Source: Labrys sp. WJW (GTDB lineage: Bacteria > Pseudomonadota > Alphaproteobacteria > Rhizobiales > Labraceae). From it: DNA of 64,000 nt. Below, in pieces: positions 16,900-25,413 of the stretch. Each line of letters starts with the position of its first letter. Position 1 is the first letter of the stretch. The position numbers and the translations under genes are program-made. The stretch lies in the NCBI RefSeq assembly GCF_001676615.1, contig NZ_LYXZ01000062.1, positions 35,229-99,228 of the forward strand, written 5' to 3'. The notes beneath the pieces were generated by a model. That model ran no database searches, was not told where the DNA came from, and was given only the letters and a program-made list of their open reading frames with translations.

Positions 16900-17895
16900 T
16901 CAGCGATACCGGCAGTAGCGCTTGCTGTAATCGGCAGCGTTGACGTCCCCGAGGCTGGAACCCTTCTGCCAGAGATCGCAGGCCTTGTTGCGGTTTCTTG
17001 GTACGCCCGTGCCGTCATAGGTCATGATGGCGAGGCCGACATAGCCTTGTGAATCGCCGGCCGCGATGGCCTGGTTGTAGTAGTCGATCGCCTTCGGGTA
17101 GTTGCGGCGGCCACCGACGCCGAGGCGGTAATAGTCGCCCAGGCCGGACAGGGCGAACATGACTTTCTCGTCCACTGCCCTCTCCATCAGCGCCAATGCC
17201 GCGGCAGGATCCTTCTTGACGCCGCGTTGGGTTTTCATCAGGCCGGTCGCTACGTTGTAGATTGCCCGTTTGTGCCCTTTTTCCATCGCTGCCTTGTAGG
17301 CGACCATGGCTTCCTTGTAGTTCCCGGCCTTGTCATAGCTGCGGCCAAGCTGGAAGAACTCCCTCGCTGGCGCGTCGGCAAGCTGCGTCGCCTTGAGGCA
17401 AGCGGTGATGGCCGCCGAGGTGTCGAGCTTGTCGAAGGTGACACCGGGCAGGTTGGCCGGCTTCTGCTCGTCCATCGCATGCGCTGCCGCACGATCACAG
17501 GCCTCGATATCCGGCGATGACACCGTATCCTGCGCAGTCTGGGCGGGTGGCGGTGAGGTTGCCGGTTCCGTTGCCGGCGGCGGCGTGGCCCGGTCCTGTG
17601 CCGTTGTTTCCGTCGCCGGCGTGGCTGGTGCGGCAGCCTTGCCAAGGGCCTTCAACTTGATTTCGGCCAGGGGCTTGTAGACGCCCTTGAAGGTACCGTT
17701 GGCCACCTGGTCGAGATAGGCTTGGAACATGGCAGGATCGGTACTGTTCTGCACCGACTGCCAGAAGATGTCCTCGGCCGACTGGCTCGCCTGGGCAAGC
17801 AGCAGGGGACGGGCGGGATCCGCCAGCCCCGGCACGCTCCACGACAGCGCCAGTGCCGTGGCGAACAGCGAACCTGCCAGCAGTTTCATCGACAT
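16900..17895 (-). CDS. Secreted Sel1-repeat protein, caspase-less paralogue of its neighbour
   Basis: This 331-residue protein has a signal peptide (about residues 1-25, ending LADPA). Next comes a 45-residue module beginning AEDIFWQSVQNSTDPAMFQAY, nearly the same as one in the upstream gene. A Pro/Ala/Thr-rich linker with many TPPPA-type runs follows, then Sel1-like helical repeats (about 175-320: AMVAYKAAMEKGHKRAIY, ALSGLGDYYRLGVGG). GGAGA before the ATG at 17895 fixes the start. It lies 53 bases after the caspase-Sel1 gene on the same strand, and looks like a duplicate that lost the caspase domain. It probably acts in the periplasm by protein binding; the partner is unknown. Confidence 0.8.
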   Translation of the reverse strand: MSMKLLAGSLFATALALSWSVPGLADPARPLLLAQASQSAEDIFWQSVQNSTDPAMFQAYLDQVANGTFKGVYKPLAEIKLKALGKAAAPATPATETTAQDRATPPPATEPATSPPPAQTAQDTVSSPDIEACDRAAAHAMDEQKPANLPGVTFDKLDTSAAITACLKATQLADAPAREFFQLGRSYDKAGNYKEAMVAYKAAMEKGHKRAIYNVATGLMKTQRGVKKDPAAALALMERAVDEKVMFALSGLGDYYRLGVGGRRNYPKAIDYYNQAIAAGDSQGYVGLAIMTYDGTGVPRNRNKACDLWQKGSSLGDVNAADYSKRYCRYR

Positions 17896-17948
17896 CCGTA
17901 CTCTCCGCTCATTTCTAACCGTCCGATGGCGCTGCCCATGCCTGTCGC

Positions 17949-19664
17949 TCAGCCCGGTGGACATTTGGCATTGAGATTGCCGGCTGCGTCGGCATCCCCG
18001 GCAGACGCACCCTGCCTGAAGAGGTCGCAGGCCTTGCCGACATCCTTGGTCACGCCCTGGCCCTTGAGGTAGAGCAGGCCGAGGCCGGAATAGGCCGTCG
18101 GCTCCTTGGCCTTGACCCCGAGTTCGTAGATCGCGGCGGCCTTGCGATAGTCGCGGCTGGCGCCGAGGCCGTTGGCATACATCCAGGCGATTCGACTGAT
18201 GGCCGGCGCATAGTTTCCATCGATCGCCTTGTAGTAGAGGCTGAGGGCCTTGATGGCATCCTTGGGAACACCGCGGCCGGCCAGATAGCGCCCGGCAAGC
18301 TCGTACAGAGCCATGCCGTGGCCGAGCGAGGCGGCCTTCTGGAGCTGAGCCAGTGCCAGGGCGTCCTGTCCGTTCTGTCCATAGGCGACAGCAAGCTGAT
18401 AATAGACGCGGCGTGGCGATCCGGGCACCGCAACGGCTTTGCTGCATGCGGCAATAGCCGCCGAGGCGCCGTCGGCCGACAGCCTTGCTCCGGTAATTGC
18501 GGCCGGCTTGTCAGGATCGCGTGCATCGGCAGCTGCCGCGTCGCAGGCAGTCACCGTCGCATCGGCGGGCGCGTTGCCAGGCGTGGGCGGCGGTGACAAG
18601 GCGGCCTGCTCGGTTGCCGGAGGCGCGGAAGGAACCGGTTTCGGGGCCGGCTGCTGCGCCGCTTTGGGCTGCAGTGCGGCAAGCTTGATCTGGGCGAGCA
18701 CCTTGTAGGTGCCCGTGAACGTGCCGGCGCCCACCTGGTCGAGATAGGCCTGGAACATGGCGGGATCGGAGCTGCTCTGGATCGATTGCCAGAACAGATT
18801 TTCCGACTGGCTGTTGCCTCCGGAGAGCGGGTCGGGCGTGACGACAGGCGGCTGGGCGCTCGCGCGCGCCGCAGGCAGGTCGCCCGTCAGCGTGACCCGG
18901 CCGACGATCCCGTCATAATAGGCCGGTACCTGCTCCCGCCCGGCGCTGCGGGCAAGGGCACGCACTTTCTCCTGGGTCTCCTTGGCCATGTCGATCAGCG
19001 TCAGATCTTGCCGCCCCAGCAGCGGCAGGAAGGAGCGTACGAAGACGGAGGTCTTTTCCGAGTCGGCCGCCGAAAGGCGATCCAGCGCCTCCTGCTTGCT
19101 GCCGGCCGAGAACATGATGAAGACGCCGCCATCCGCTTCCATGCGTGCAAGGCCGCGGGTCGCGGGCAGGGCGCGCGTGCCGCCCTGGGCGAACGGATTG
19201 TTGCGGCAGGCATCGAGAATCGCCACCACCTGCCGTGCGCCCTTGGAACGGAAGCGCTCGATGATGTCGGCGGCGTTGAAGGATTCGTCCTTGATGAGAC
19301 CGGCCTCGCCCTCTTTCGCCGTGGGGACGTCGACGGGCAACAGCCAGTTCTGACCGTCGATCTCGACGCCATGGCCGGAGTAGTGGAAGAGAACGGTGTC
19401 GCCCGGGCTGATCGCCCCCTCCACCGTGGCCATGGCCCGGCTGATCTGGCGCTTGGTGCCGTTCTCCACGAGCGTGACCGTAAAGCCCGCTCGCTGCAGG
19501 GCGTCCCGCATCGCCTGGGCATCGTTCACGGCCGTCTGCAGCGGCGGCACTTCCTGATAGGCGTTGTTGCCCACGATCAGGGCGAGCAGCTTGGCGGAGG
19601 CCGGCGTCATGCCGCTCCCGAAAGCCAGGAGCGCGAGCAGGAGCAGGACACAGCGTGCTCTCAT
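17949..19664 (-). CDS. Secreted caspase-like (C14, orthocaspase) protein with Sel1 repeats
   Basis: This 571-residue exported protein has a signal peptide at 1-24 (ASAKLLAL after it), then a C14 caspase-fold peptidase domain at about 25-250. The catalytic dyad is visible: His98 in HYSGHGVEI and Cys153 in LDACRNNPF. After it comes the FWQSIQSSSDPAMFQAY module (about 290-335), a Pro/Ala linker, and Sel1/TPR-like repeats to the C-terminus. Such proteins cleave after basic residues in studied bacterial relatives; the target here is unknown. The downstream gene shares the middle module and the repeats but has no caspase domain. The gene is divergent from gatC. Confidence 0.88.
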   Translation of the reverse strand: MRARCVLLLLALLAFGSGMTPASAKLLALIVGNNAYQEVPPLQTAVNDAQAMRDALQRAGFTVTLVENGTKRQISRAMATVEGAISPGDTVLFHYSGHGVEIDGQNWLLPVDVPTAKEGEAGLIKDESFNAADIIERFRSKGARQVVAILDACRNNPFAQGGTRALPATRGLARMEADGGVFIMFSAGSKQEALDRLSAADSEKTSVFVRSFLPLLGRQDLTLIDMAKETQEKVRALARSAGREQVPAYYDGIVGRVTLTGDLPAARASAQPPVVTPDPLSGGNSQSENLFWQSIQSSSDPAMFQAYLDQVGAGTFTGTYKVLAQIKLAALQPKAAQQPAPKPVPSAPPATEQAALSPPPTPGNAPADATVTACDAAAADARDPDKPAAITGARLSADGASAAIAACSKAVAVPGSPRRVYYQLAVAYGQNGQDALALAQLQKAASLGHGMALYELAGRYLAGRGVPKDAIKALSLYYKAIDGNYAPAISRIAWMYANGLGASRDYRKAAAIYELGVKAKEPTAYSGLGLLYLKGQGVTKDVGKACDLFRQGASAGDADAAGNLNAKCPPG

Positions 19665-19858
19665 GGAGGTTCCCCAATCGCGGAGGCAGGATAGCTTGCG
19701 CTACGCTCTCTTGCGAGAGCCATTGCGCAGGCGGCGTCAAACAAGCGTGACTCGTTCCCCTGACTTGCGGCATCATGGGGGACAAGACTGGTTGCGCCTG
19801 CAAAGCTACGCGTGATAGACCGCGCCGTTCCGTGATTTTGCGCACAATCGAGGGTTTC

Positions 19859-20146
19859 ATGTCTGTCGATGCCGCCACGGTGAAGCGTATCGCGCGTCTT
19901 GCGCGCATTGCCGTCACCGAAGAAGACGTTCCGCATTTGCAGGGCGAGCTGAATGCCATCCTCGATTTCGTGGCCCAACTCGACGAAGTCGACGTCGACG
20001 GTATCGAGCCGATGACGTCGGTGACACCCATGGTGATGAAGAAGCGCCAGGACGTTGTGACGGACGGCAATATCGCCGAGAAGATCGTCGCAAACGCGCC
20101 GGCTTCCGAGGACAATTATTTCCTCGTTCCCAAGGTCGTCGACTGA
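19859..20146 (+). CDS. gatC: Asp/Glu-tRNA(Asn/Gln) amidotransferase subunit C
   Basis: The 95-residue stabilising subunit of the GatCAB amidotransferase, which converts Glu-tRNA(Gln) and Asp-tRNA(Asn) to the cognate amidated forms. It begins MSVDAATVKRIARLARI and has the family segments LQGELNAILDFVAQL and GIEPMTSVTPM, ending NYFLVPKVV. GAGGG lies just upstream of the ATG at 19859, which is preferred to the longer frame. It is followed by gatA after 88 bases, then a chorismate mutase gene and gatB. Confidence 0.96.
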   Translation: MSVDAATVKRIARLARIAVTEEDVPHLQGELNAILDFVAQLDEVDVDGIEPMTSVTPMVMKKRQDVVTDGNIAEKIVANAPASEDNYFLVPKVVD

Positions 20147-20234
20147 GTTACGCCGTTTCCAGGCCCCGCGCGTTCGAGCTGCTGCATTCCTGGCTGCTCC
20201 GAATCCGGGCCGTATCCGTTCAGGACATCCTTCC

Positions 20235-21773
20235 GTGAGCCATATTACCGATCTCACCCTTGCTGAAATCCGCGACGGCCTGAAGGCCAAGACGTTCACC
20301 GCAACCGAGGCGGCCAAGGCCTATCTCCACGCGATTGAGAAGGCACGTGGCCTCAACGCCTATGTGCTGGAGACGCCGGAGCAGGCGCTCGCCATGGCTG
20401 CCCGGGCCGATGACAGGCTCGCCAAGGGCGAGGGCGGTCCACTCGAGGGCGTGCCGCTCGGCGTCAAGGACCTGTTTGCCACCGAGGGCGTGCGCACCAC
20501 GGCCTGCTCGCGCATCCTCGACAATTTCGTACCGCCCTACGAGTCGACGGTGACGAGCCAGCTCTGGCGCGATGGCGCGGTGATGCTCGGCAAGACCAAC
20601 AATGACGAATTCGCCATGGGCTCGTCGAACGAGACCTCTGCCTTCGGCGCGGCGGTCTCGCCCTGGCTGCCGCCGGGCTGGAGCGCCGAGGAAGGCAAGC
20701 GCAAACTCGCCGAGGCACGCGCTGCCGGCAAGGCGCCGAACGGCTTCCTGGTTCCCGGCGGCTCCTCGGGCGGTTCCGCCGCTGCGGTGGCCGCGCGCCT
20801 GTGCCCCGGTGCGGCCGGCACCGATACCGGCGGCTCCATTCGCCAGCCGGCCGCCATCACCGGCATTACCGGCATCAAGCCGACCTATGGCCGGTGCTCA
20901 CGCTGGGGGATTATTGCGTACGCTTCTTCGCTCGACCAGGCCGGTGCCTTCGGCCATACCGTGCGCGATTGTGCCATCATGCTCAATTCGATGGCCGGGC
21001 ACGACCCCAAGGACACCACGTCCATGGATATCGCCGTACCCGACTACGAGGCGGCGATCGGCGGCAGCGTCAAGGGCAAGGTCATCGGCATTCCCAAGGA
21101 ATACCGGGTGGAAGGCCTATCGGCGGAGATCGATGCGCTCTGGCAGAAGGGCATCGACTGGCTGCGTGATGCCGGCGCCGAAATTCGCGAGATCAGTCTG
21201 CCGCATACGAAATATGCCTTGCCGGCCTATTACATCGTGGCGCCAGCCGAGTGCTCCTCCAATCTGGCCCGCTATGACGGCGTGCGCTATGGCGAGCGGG
21301 TTGCCGGGCGCGAGATCACCGAGCTCTACGAGAACACTCGCGCCGCCGGTTTCGGCGCCGAGGTGAAGCGCCGTATCCTGATCGGCACCTATGTGCTCTC
21401 GGCCGGCTATTACGATGCCTATTACGTCCGGGCCCAGAAGATCCGCACGCTGATCAAGCGCGATTTCGAACAGGCCTATGCCAGCGGCGTCGACGCCATC
21501 CTGACGCCGGCCACGCCGTCGCCCGCCTTCGGCATCGGCGAAAAGGGTGGGACGGATCCGGTGGAGATGTATCTCTACGACGTCTTCACGGTGACGGTGA
21601 ACCTGGCCGGCCTGCCGGGGCTGTCCGTGCCGGCGGGGCTGTCCTCGGGTGGCCTGCCGCTCGGCCTCCAACTGATCGGGCGCCCTTTCGACGAGGAAAC
21701 CCTGTTCACCCTTGGCCACGCCGTCGAACAGGCCGCCGGTTCGCTCGGCCGGCCCGAGCGCTGGTGGGCCTGA
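20235..21773 (+). CDS. gatA: Asp/Glu-tRNA(Asn/Gln) amidotransferase subunit A
   Basis: The 512-residue amidase subunit that releases ammonia from glutamine for GatB. The amidase-signature Ser-cisSer-Lys triad is intact: Lys78 in GVKDLF, Ser177 in GGSSGGS and Ser201 in DTGGSIRQPA. The 24-residue Ser-Ser spacing is the normal one. It starts at a GTG (20235). A loop at about 143-170 (WLPPGWSAEEGKRKLAEA) is longer than in many GatA proteins, which may be lineage-specific. The gene ends 2 bases before the chorismate mutase ATG, so the two are closely coupled. Confidence 0.97.
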   Translation: MSHITDLTLAEIRDGLKAKTFTATEAAKAYLHAIEKARGLNAYVLETPEQALAMAARADDRLAKGEGGPLEGVPLGVKDLFATEGVRTTACSRILDNFVPPYESTVTSQLWRDGAVMLGKTNNDEFAMGSSNETSAFGAAVSPWLPPGWSAEEGKRKLAEARAAGKAPNGFLVPGGSSGGSAAAVAARLCPGAAGTDTGGSIRQPAAITGITGIKPTYGRCSRWGIIAYASSLDQAGAFGHTVRDCAIMLNSMAGHDPKDTTSMDIAVPDYEAAIGGSVKGKVIGIPKEYRVEGLSAEIDALWQKGIDWLRDAGAEIREISLPHTKYALPAYYIVAPAECSSNLARYDGVRYGERVAGREITELYENTRAAGFGAEVKRRILIGTYVLSAGYYDAYYVRAQKIRTLIKRDFEQAYASGVDAILTPATPSPAFGIGEKGGTDPVEMYLYDVFTVTVNLAGLPGLSVPAGLSSGGLPLGLQLIGRPFDEETLFTLGHAVEQAAGSLGRPERWWA

Positions 21774-21775
21774 GC

Positions 21776-22102
21776 ATGAGCGGCGGCCAGAACACCGGCG
21801 AAACATCGGGCACGACCGAGACGTTGGCGGATCTGCGCCGGGAGATCGATGCCATCGATGAAAAGCTGGTGCATCTCCTGGCCAGCCGCCTCAAGGTCGT
21901 GCAACGGGTGGTCAAGGTGAAGAACCGCGACGGCCTGCCCGCCAACATCCCCGAACGCGTCGAGGAGGTGGTGGCCTCGGCCCGCAAGCAGGCCGAGGCG
22001 GAAGGATTGCCGCCCGAACTCGCCGAGCTCATCTGGCGCGACATGGTGGCCTGGATCATCGATTACGAGAACCGGCACCTGACCACGGATAAACGAGGCT
22101 GA
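21776..22102 (+). CDS. AroQ-fold chorismate mutase (CM_2 / PchB-like)
   Basis: A 108-residue all-helical chorismate mutase-family protein: helix 1 has DLRREIDAIDEKLVHLLASR with the substrate arginine, then VVKVKNRDG, NIPERVEEVV and a C-terminal LIWRDMVAWIIDYEN helix. The spacing and the PERV motif resemble isochorismate-pyruvate lyase PchB and monofunctional chorismate mutases of this group. It probably converts chorismate to prephenate; lyase activity cannot be excluded. It sits between gatA (2 bases before) and gatB (48 bases after), an unusual place. A GTG at 21764 inside gatA is an alternative start. Confidence 0.83.
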   Translation: MSGGQNTGETSGTTETLADLRREIDAIDEKLVHLLASRLKVVQRVVKVKNRDGLPANIPERVEEVVASARKQAEAEGLPPELAELIWRDMVAWIIDYENRHLTTDKRG

Positions 22103-22150
22103 CATCAGCCCGCTCAAACATTGAATTCTACTTTGAACCGGAGCCTAGAT

Positions 22151-23617
22151 ATGAACGCCACGGTTGATCCCAAGAAGCTGATCAAGGGCGCCACGGGCGA
22201 TTGGGAAGTGGTTGTCGGCATGGAAATCCATGCCCAGGTCACCTCCGAGGCCAAGCTCTTTTCCGGAGCTTCCACCAAGTTTGGCGGCGAGCCCAACTCC
22301 CATGTCTCGCTGGTCGATGCCGCCATGCCCGGCATGCTGCCCGTGATCAACGAGGAGTGTGTGCGCCAGGCGATCCGCACCGGCCTCGGCCTTCGGGCAC
22401 AGGTCAATCTGAAGTCGGTGTTCGACCGCAAGAATTACTTCTATCCGGACCTGCCCCAGGGCTACCAGATCTCGCAGTACAAGCAGCCGATCATCGGCGA
22501 GGGTACCGTCATCGTCGAGGTGCCGGAGACTGGTGAGACGCTGAATGTGGGCATCGAGCGCCTGCATCTGGAGCAGGATGCCGGCAAGTCCATGCATGTG
22601 GGCGACGTATCGCTGGTCGATCTCAACCGCTCGGGCGTCGCCCTGATGGAGATCGTCTCCAAGCCGGACCTGCGCTCGGCCGACGAGGCGCGCGCCTATG
22701 TCACCAAGCTGCGCACCATCCTGCGCTATCTCGGCACCTGCGACGGCGACATGGACAAGGGCAATCTGCGTGCCGATGTCAACGTCTCCGTGCGCAAGCC
22801 CGGCGATCCCCTGGGTACGCGTTGCGAGATCAAGAACGTCAACTCGATCCGCTTCATCGGCCAGGCCGTCGACGTCGAGGCCCGCCGCCAGATCGGCATT
22901 CTCGAGGATGGCGGCTCGATCGACCAGGAGACCCGCCTCTACGATCCCAACAAGGGCGAGACGCGGTCCATGCGCTCGAAGGAAGAGGCGCATGATTATC
23001 GCTATTTCCCCGATCCGGACCTGCTGCCGCTCGAATTCGACCAAGCCTATGTCGATGATCTCGCCGGCCATCTGCCGGAGCTGCCCGATCCCAAGAAGGC
23101 CCGCTTCATCAGCCAGTACGGCCTGTCGGCCTATGATGCCGGCGTGCTGACGGCCGAGCGCGAATCCGCCGACTTCTTCGAAGCGGTCGCGACGGGGCGC
23201 GACGGCAAGATCGCTGCGAACTGGGTGATCAACGAATTGTTCGGCCGCCTGAACAAGGAAGGGCTCGACATCACCGCCTCGCCCGTTTCCGCCGCGCAAC
23301 TCGGTTCGATCGTCGATCTCATCGGCGAGAACGTCATCTCGGGCAAGATCGCCAAGGATCTGTTCGAGATCGTCTGGACCGAAGGCGGCGATCCGCGCGC
23401 AGTCGTCGAGGCCCGCGGCATGAAGCAGGTCACCGATACCGGGGCGATCGAGGCCGCCATCGATGCGGTGATCGCGGCCAATCCCGACAAGGTCGAGCAG
23501 GTCAAGGCCAAGCCGACCATGCTCGGCTGGTTCGTCGGCCAGGTGATGAAGCAGAGCGGCGGCAAGGCCAACCCGCAGGCCGTGAACGATATCCTCAAGG
23601 CCAAGCTTGGACTTTGA
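22151..23617 (+). CDS. gatB: Asp/Glu-tRNA(Asn/Gln) amidotransferase subunit B
   Basis: The 488-residue kinase subunit, which activates the tRNA-bound Glu or Asp with ATP and amidates it. Signatures: WEVVVGMEIHAQV, FDRKNYFYPDLPQGYQISQY, LEQDAGKSMH, DLNRSGVALMEIVSKPD, and a C-terminal YqeY/GatB tail (KVEQVKAKPTMLGWFVGQVMK). The ATG at 22151 begins MNATVDPKKLIKG; a TTG 30 bases earlier is less likely. It is the last gene of the gat group; a long hairpin follows. Confidence 0.97.
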   Translation: MNATVDPKKLIKGATGDWEVVVGMEIHAQVTSEAKLFSGASTKFGGEPNSHVSLVDAAMPGMLPVINEECVRQAIRTGLGLRAQVNLKSVFDRKNYFYPDLPQGYQISQYKQPIIGEGTVIVEVPETGETLNVGIERLHLEQDAGKSMHVGDVSLVDLNRSGVALMEIVSKPDLRSADEARAYVTKLRTILRYLGTCDGDMDKGNLRADVNVSVRKPGDPLGTRCEIKNVNSIRFIGQAVDVEARRQIGILEDGGSIDQETRLYDPNKGETRSMRSKEEAHDYRYFPDPDLLPLEFDQAYVDDLAGHLPELPDPKKARFISQYGLSAYDAGVLTAERESADFFEAVATGRDGKIAANWVINELFGRLNKEGLDITASPVSAAQLGSIVDLIGENVISGKIAKDLFEIVWTEGGDPRAVVEARGMKQVTDTGAIEAAIDAVIAANPDKVEQVKAKPTMLGWFVGQVMKQSGGKANPQAVNDILKAKLGL

Positions 23618-23628
23618 GGAAGAGGTAG

Positions 23629-23678
23629 TGGTGTGCCGATCTCGCTCCATGGTTGGATGGAGCGGAGAAGACGGCACA
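23629..23678. terminator. Long hairpin between convergent gatB and cupin genes (TGGTGTGCCG family copy 3)
   Basis: TGTGCCG (23632-23638) pairs with CGGCACA (23672-23678), and inside it CGCTCCAT (23643-23650) pairs with ATGGAGCG (23657-23664) around a GGTTGG loop. It begins with the same TGGTGTGCCG as the repeats at 8178 and 46404. It starts 11 bases after gatB. Confidence 0.55.
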
Positions 23679-23682
23679 TCGT

Positions 23683-23700
23683 GCCTGAGCCGGCTCAGGC
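23683..23700. repeat. 18-base perfect palindrome over the cupin gene stop codon
   Basis: GCCTGAGCCGGCTCAGGC is self-complementary throughout and contains the stop codon of the minus-strand cupin gene (23695-23697). It may be part of the terminator zone with the hairpin just before it. Confidence 0.5.
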
Positions 23701-24723
23701 GGTCTTCTCGCCGTCCCAATAGTTCCTGGTCGCCGACATGTCGAAAACCCCCGGCTCCACGCGGAGGGCGTCGACGGCCATCTTGTTGGAGTCGGGATAG
23801 ACGCAGACCTCGTTCGGGTTGCGCTCGCCGATCATCAGGTAGCGGCAGGGACCCGTGCCGCTGTTGACGAAGGAGTGGCCGATCTTCTGGCCAGCCGGAA
23901 AGCAGACATAGTCTCCCGGTTTCATCCTGAGGCGCTCTTCGCCCAGGATGAGAGTCAGCTCTCCTTCGAGGACCAGCGCATGCTCTTCCTCCAGCATGTG
24001 GTAGTGGGTCGGGCACAGGCGCATGCCGGGAGCCGGGGATTCGATCAGCACGCCGACGCGATAGGCCCTGCCGGCGGCGGCATAGGTCAGGTGCTTGGAA
24101 GAACCACCGAATTGCGGCCCGGCGCCATTCTCGTCCCAAGGCACGTCGTCCTGCGAGATCGGCGCAAGCGGCTTGACCGATTTTGCCGCAAGATTGCCGA
24201 TGATGTCGGGCCGGGGAAAGGCCGGATCGTCGAGGCCGGTGGCCTCGCCATCCCAGTAATTGCGCGCCGCCTCCAGGTCGAGGAGTGCATCCCTTCCGAG
24301 GGCGCGCACCAGCACCTTGTTGGAGTCAGTATAGACCACCACCTCGTTCTCGTTGCGCTCACCGATGATCACGTAGCGGGCCGGCCGGCTGCCCTGGTTG
24401 AGGAGGCAATGGCCAGCCCTCTGTCCGGCCGGAAAGCAGATATAGTCGCCGGCCTTCAGCCTGTGCGTTGCGGTGCCGACCCGGGCGGTGAGCTCGCCAT
24501 CGAGGACGAAGACATGCTCTTCCTCGAAGATGTGAAAATGCGCCGGCGAGCTCTGTTTTCCCGGCTCCAGCTCCTCGATGGCGACTCCGACATGATAGGA
24601 ACCGCCGATGGCGGCCCGGGTAAGATGCCGATACCGCACGCCGAAGCGTGGCACCTCGGACCATTCCGTCCAGGGCACGTCATGCGACGAAATCGGTCGC
24701 GCCGCCGGCCCGCTCTCTGACAT
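23695..24723 (-). CDS. Tandem double-cupin protein
   Basis: This 342-residue protein is an internal duplication of two cupin domains of about 165 residues each. Each half has a DVPW start (SSHDVPWTEW, SQDDVPWDEN), a histidine/glutamate metal motif (PAHFHIFEEEHVFVLDGEL and PTHYHMLEEEHALVLEGEL), a LKAGDY(I/V)CFPAGQ turn with a third histidine (AGHC, IGHS), an IGERNxNEV(V/C)VYxDSNK segment and an RNYWDGE end. Both metal sites look complete, so both may be active. The ATG at 24723 has GGAG at proper spacing; an adjacent ATG at 24726 is the alternative. A metal-dependent dioxygenase, isomerase or sensor is possible. The reaction is unknown. Confidence 0.8.
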   Translation of the reverse strand: MSESGPAARPISSHDVPWTEWSEVPRFGVRYRHLTRAAIGGSYHVGVAIEELEPGKQSSPAHFHIFEEEHVFVLDGELTARVGTATHRLKAGDYICFPAGQRAGHCLLNQGSRPARYVIIGERNENEVVVYTDSNKVLVRALGRDALLDLEAARNYWDGEATGLDDPAFPRPDIIGNLAAKSVKPLAPISQDDVPWDENGAGPQFGGSSKHLTYAAAGRAYRVGVLIESPAPGMRLCPTHYHMLEEEHALVLEGELTLILGEERLRMKPGDYVCFPAGQKIGHSFVNSGTGPCRYLMIGERNPNEVCVYPDSNKMAVDALRVEPGVFDMSATRNYWDGEKTA

Positions 24724-24810
24724 CATCGCTCCAAAACCTCTCAAACAGGCATCGGCCTCGTCTCGGCCGGAAAGGCGCGCGCCGCGCTTCGGGCAACACG
24801 CCTGCCGTGT

Positions 24811-25188
24811 CTATTGGCGGCTCCAGCTGACAGACCGGCAGATCAGGCCGCCGAGAACGCAGCCGGCCGTGGTGAGACGATTGCCCGACAGGGTCATGGT
24901 GCCGGTATAGGTCTTGCCGTCCTCGGGATTGAAGGCCTTGCCTTTCCATTTGTCGTCGCCCGATGGCGCCATGTCGTAGAACACACGCTTGCCGACATTG
25001 TCCTGGTGCTTGGGATCCTTGACCCAGACGACGGAGCCGCACAGCGCTTCGCCACATGGGGCGATCTTCACCTTCGATTCGCCATTCTCCCTCAACCAGG
25101 TCCCGGATGCATCGCCGGCCTGGGCGGCGCCTGCCAATAAAATGGTTGAGATAGTGGCTATAACGAATTGTGACAGCTTCATCTTCAT
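24811..25188 (-). CDS. Secreted DUF2147 protein
   Basis: A 125-residue exported protein. The signal peptide (residues 1-24, ending AQAG) is followed by a DUF2147 domain: GTWLRENGESKVKIAPCGEALCGSVVW, KGKAFNPEDGKTYTG and a C-terminal GCVLGGLICRSVSW with paired cysteines. DUF2147 proteins are lipocalin-like beta-barrels of unknown function in proteobacterial periplasms. GGGAG eight bases upstream supports the ATG at 25188 (MKMKLSQ); the ATG two codons later is possible. The longer frame upstream is not needed. Confidence 0.82.
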   Translation of the reverse strand: MKMKLSQFVIATISTILLAGAAQAGDASGTWLRENGESKVKIAPCGEALCGSVVWVKDPKHQDNVGKRVFYDMAPSGDDKWKGKAFNPEDGKTYTGTMTLSGNRLTTAGCVLGGLICRSVSWSRQ

Positions 25189-25413
25189 TGATTCAACTCC
25201 CAGGCGCGGCTGTGAGGGGCAATATAGGTGCCCTTGCGCAACCGCATCATTTGCCAAACGCGGGCAATGTGCAAATCGGAGTATCGGAAGTGGCGGTGCG
25301 ATGAATCTGCCCTGCGCTGCCCGTTTTGCAGGCATGCTTGTTTAGGAGGCGAATTCCGCTTGCTGCCGTCCATGTGACTGGCTAGATTGTGAGCATAGAG
25401 GAGCCCTGCATTC

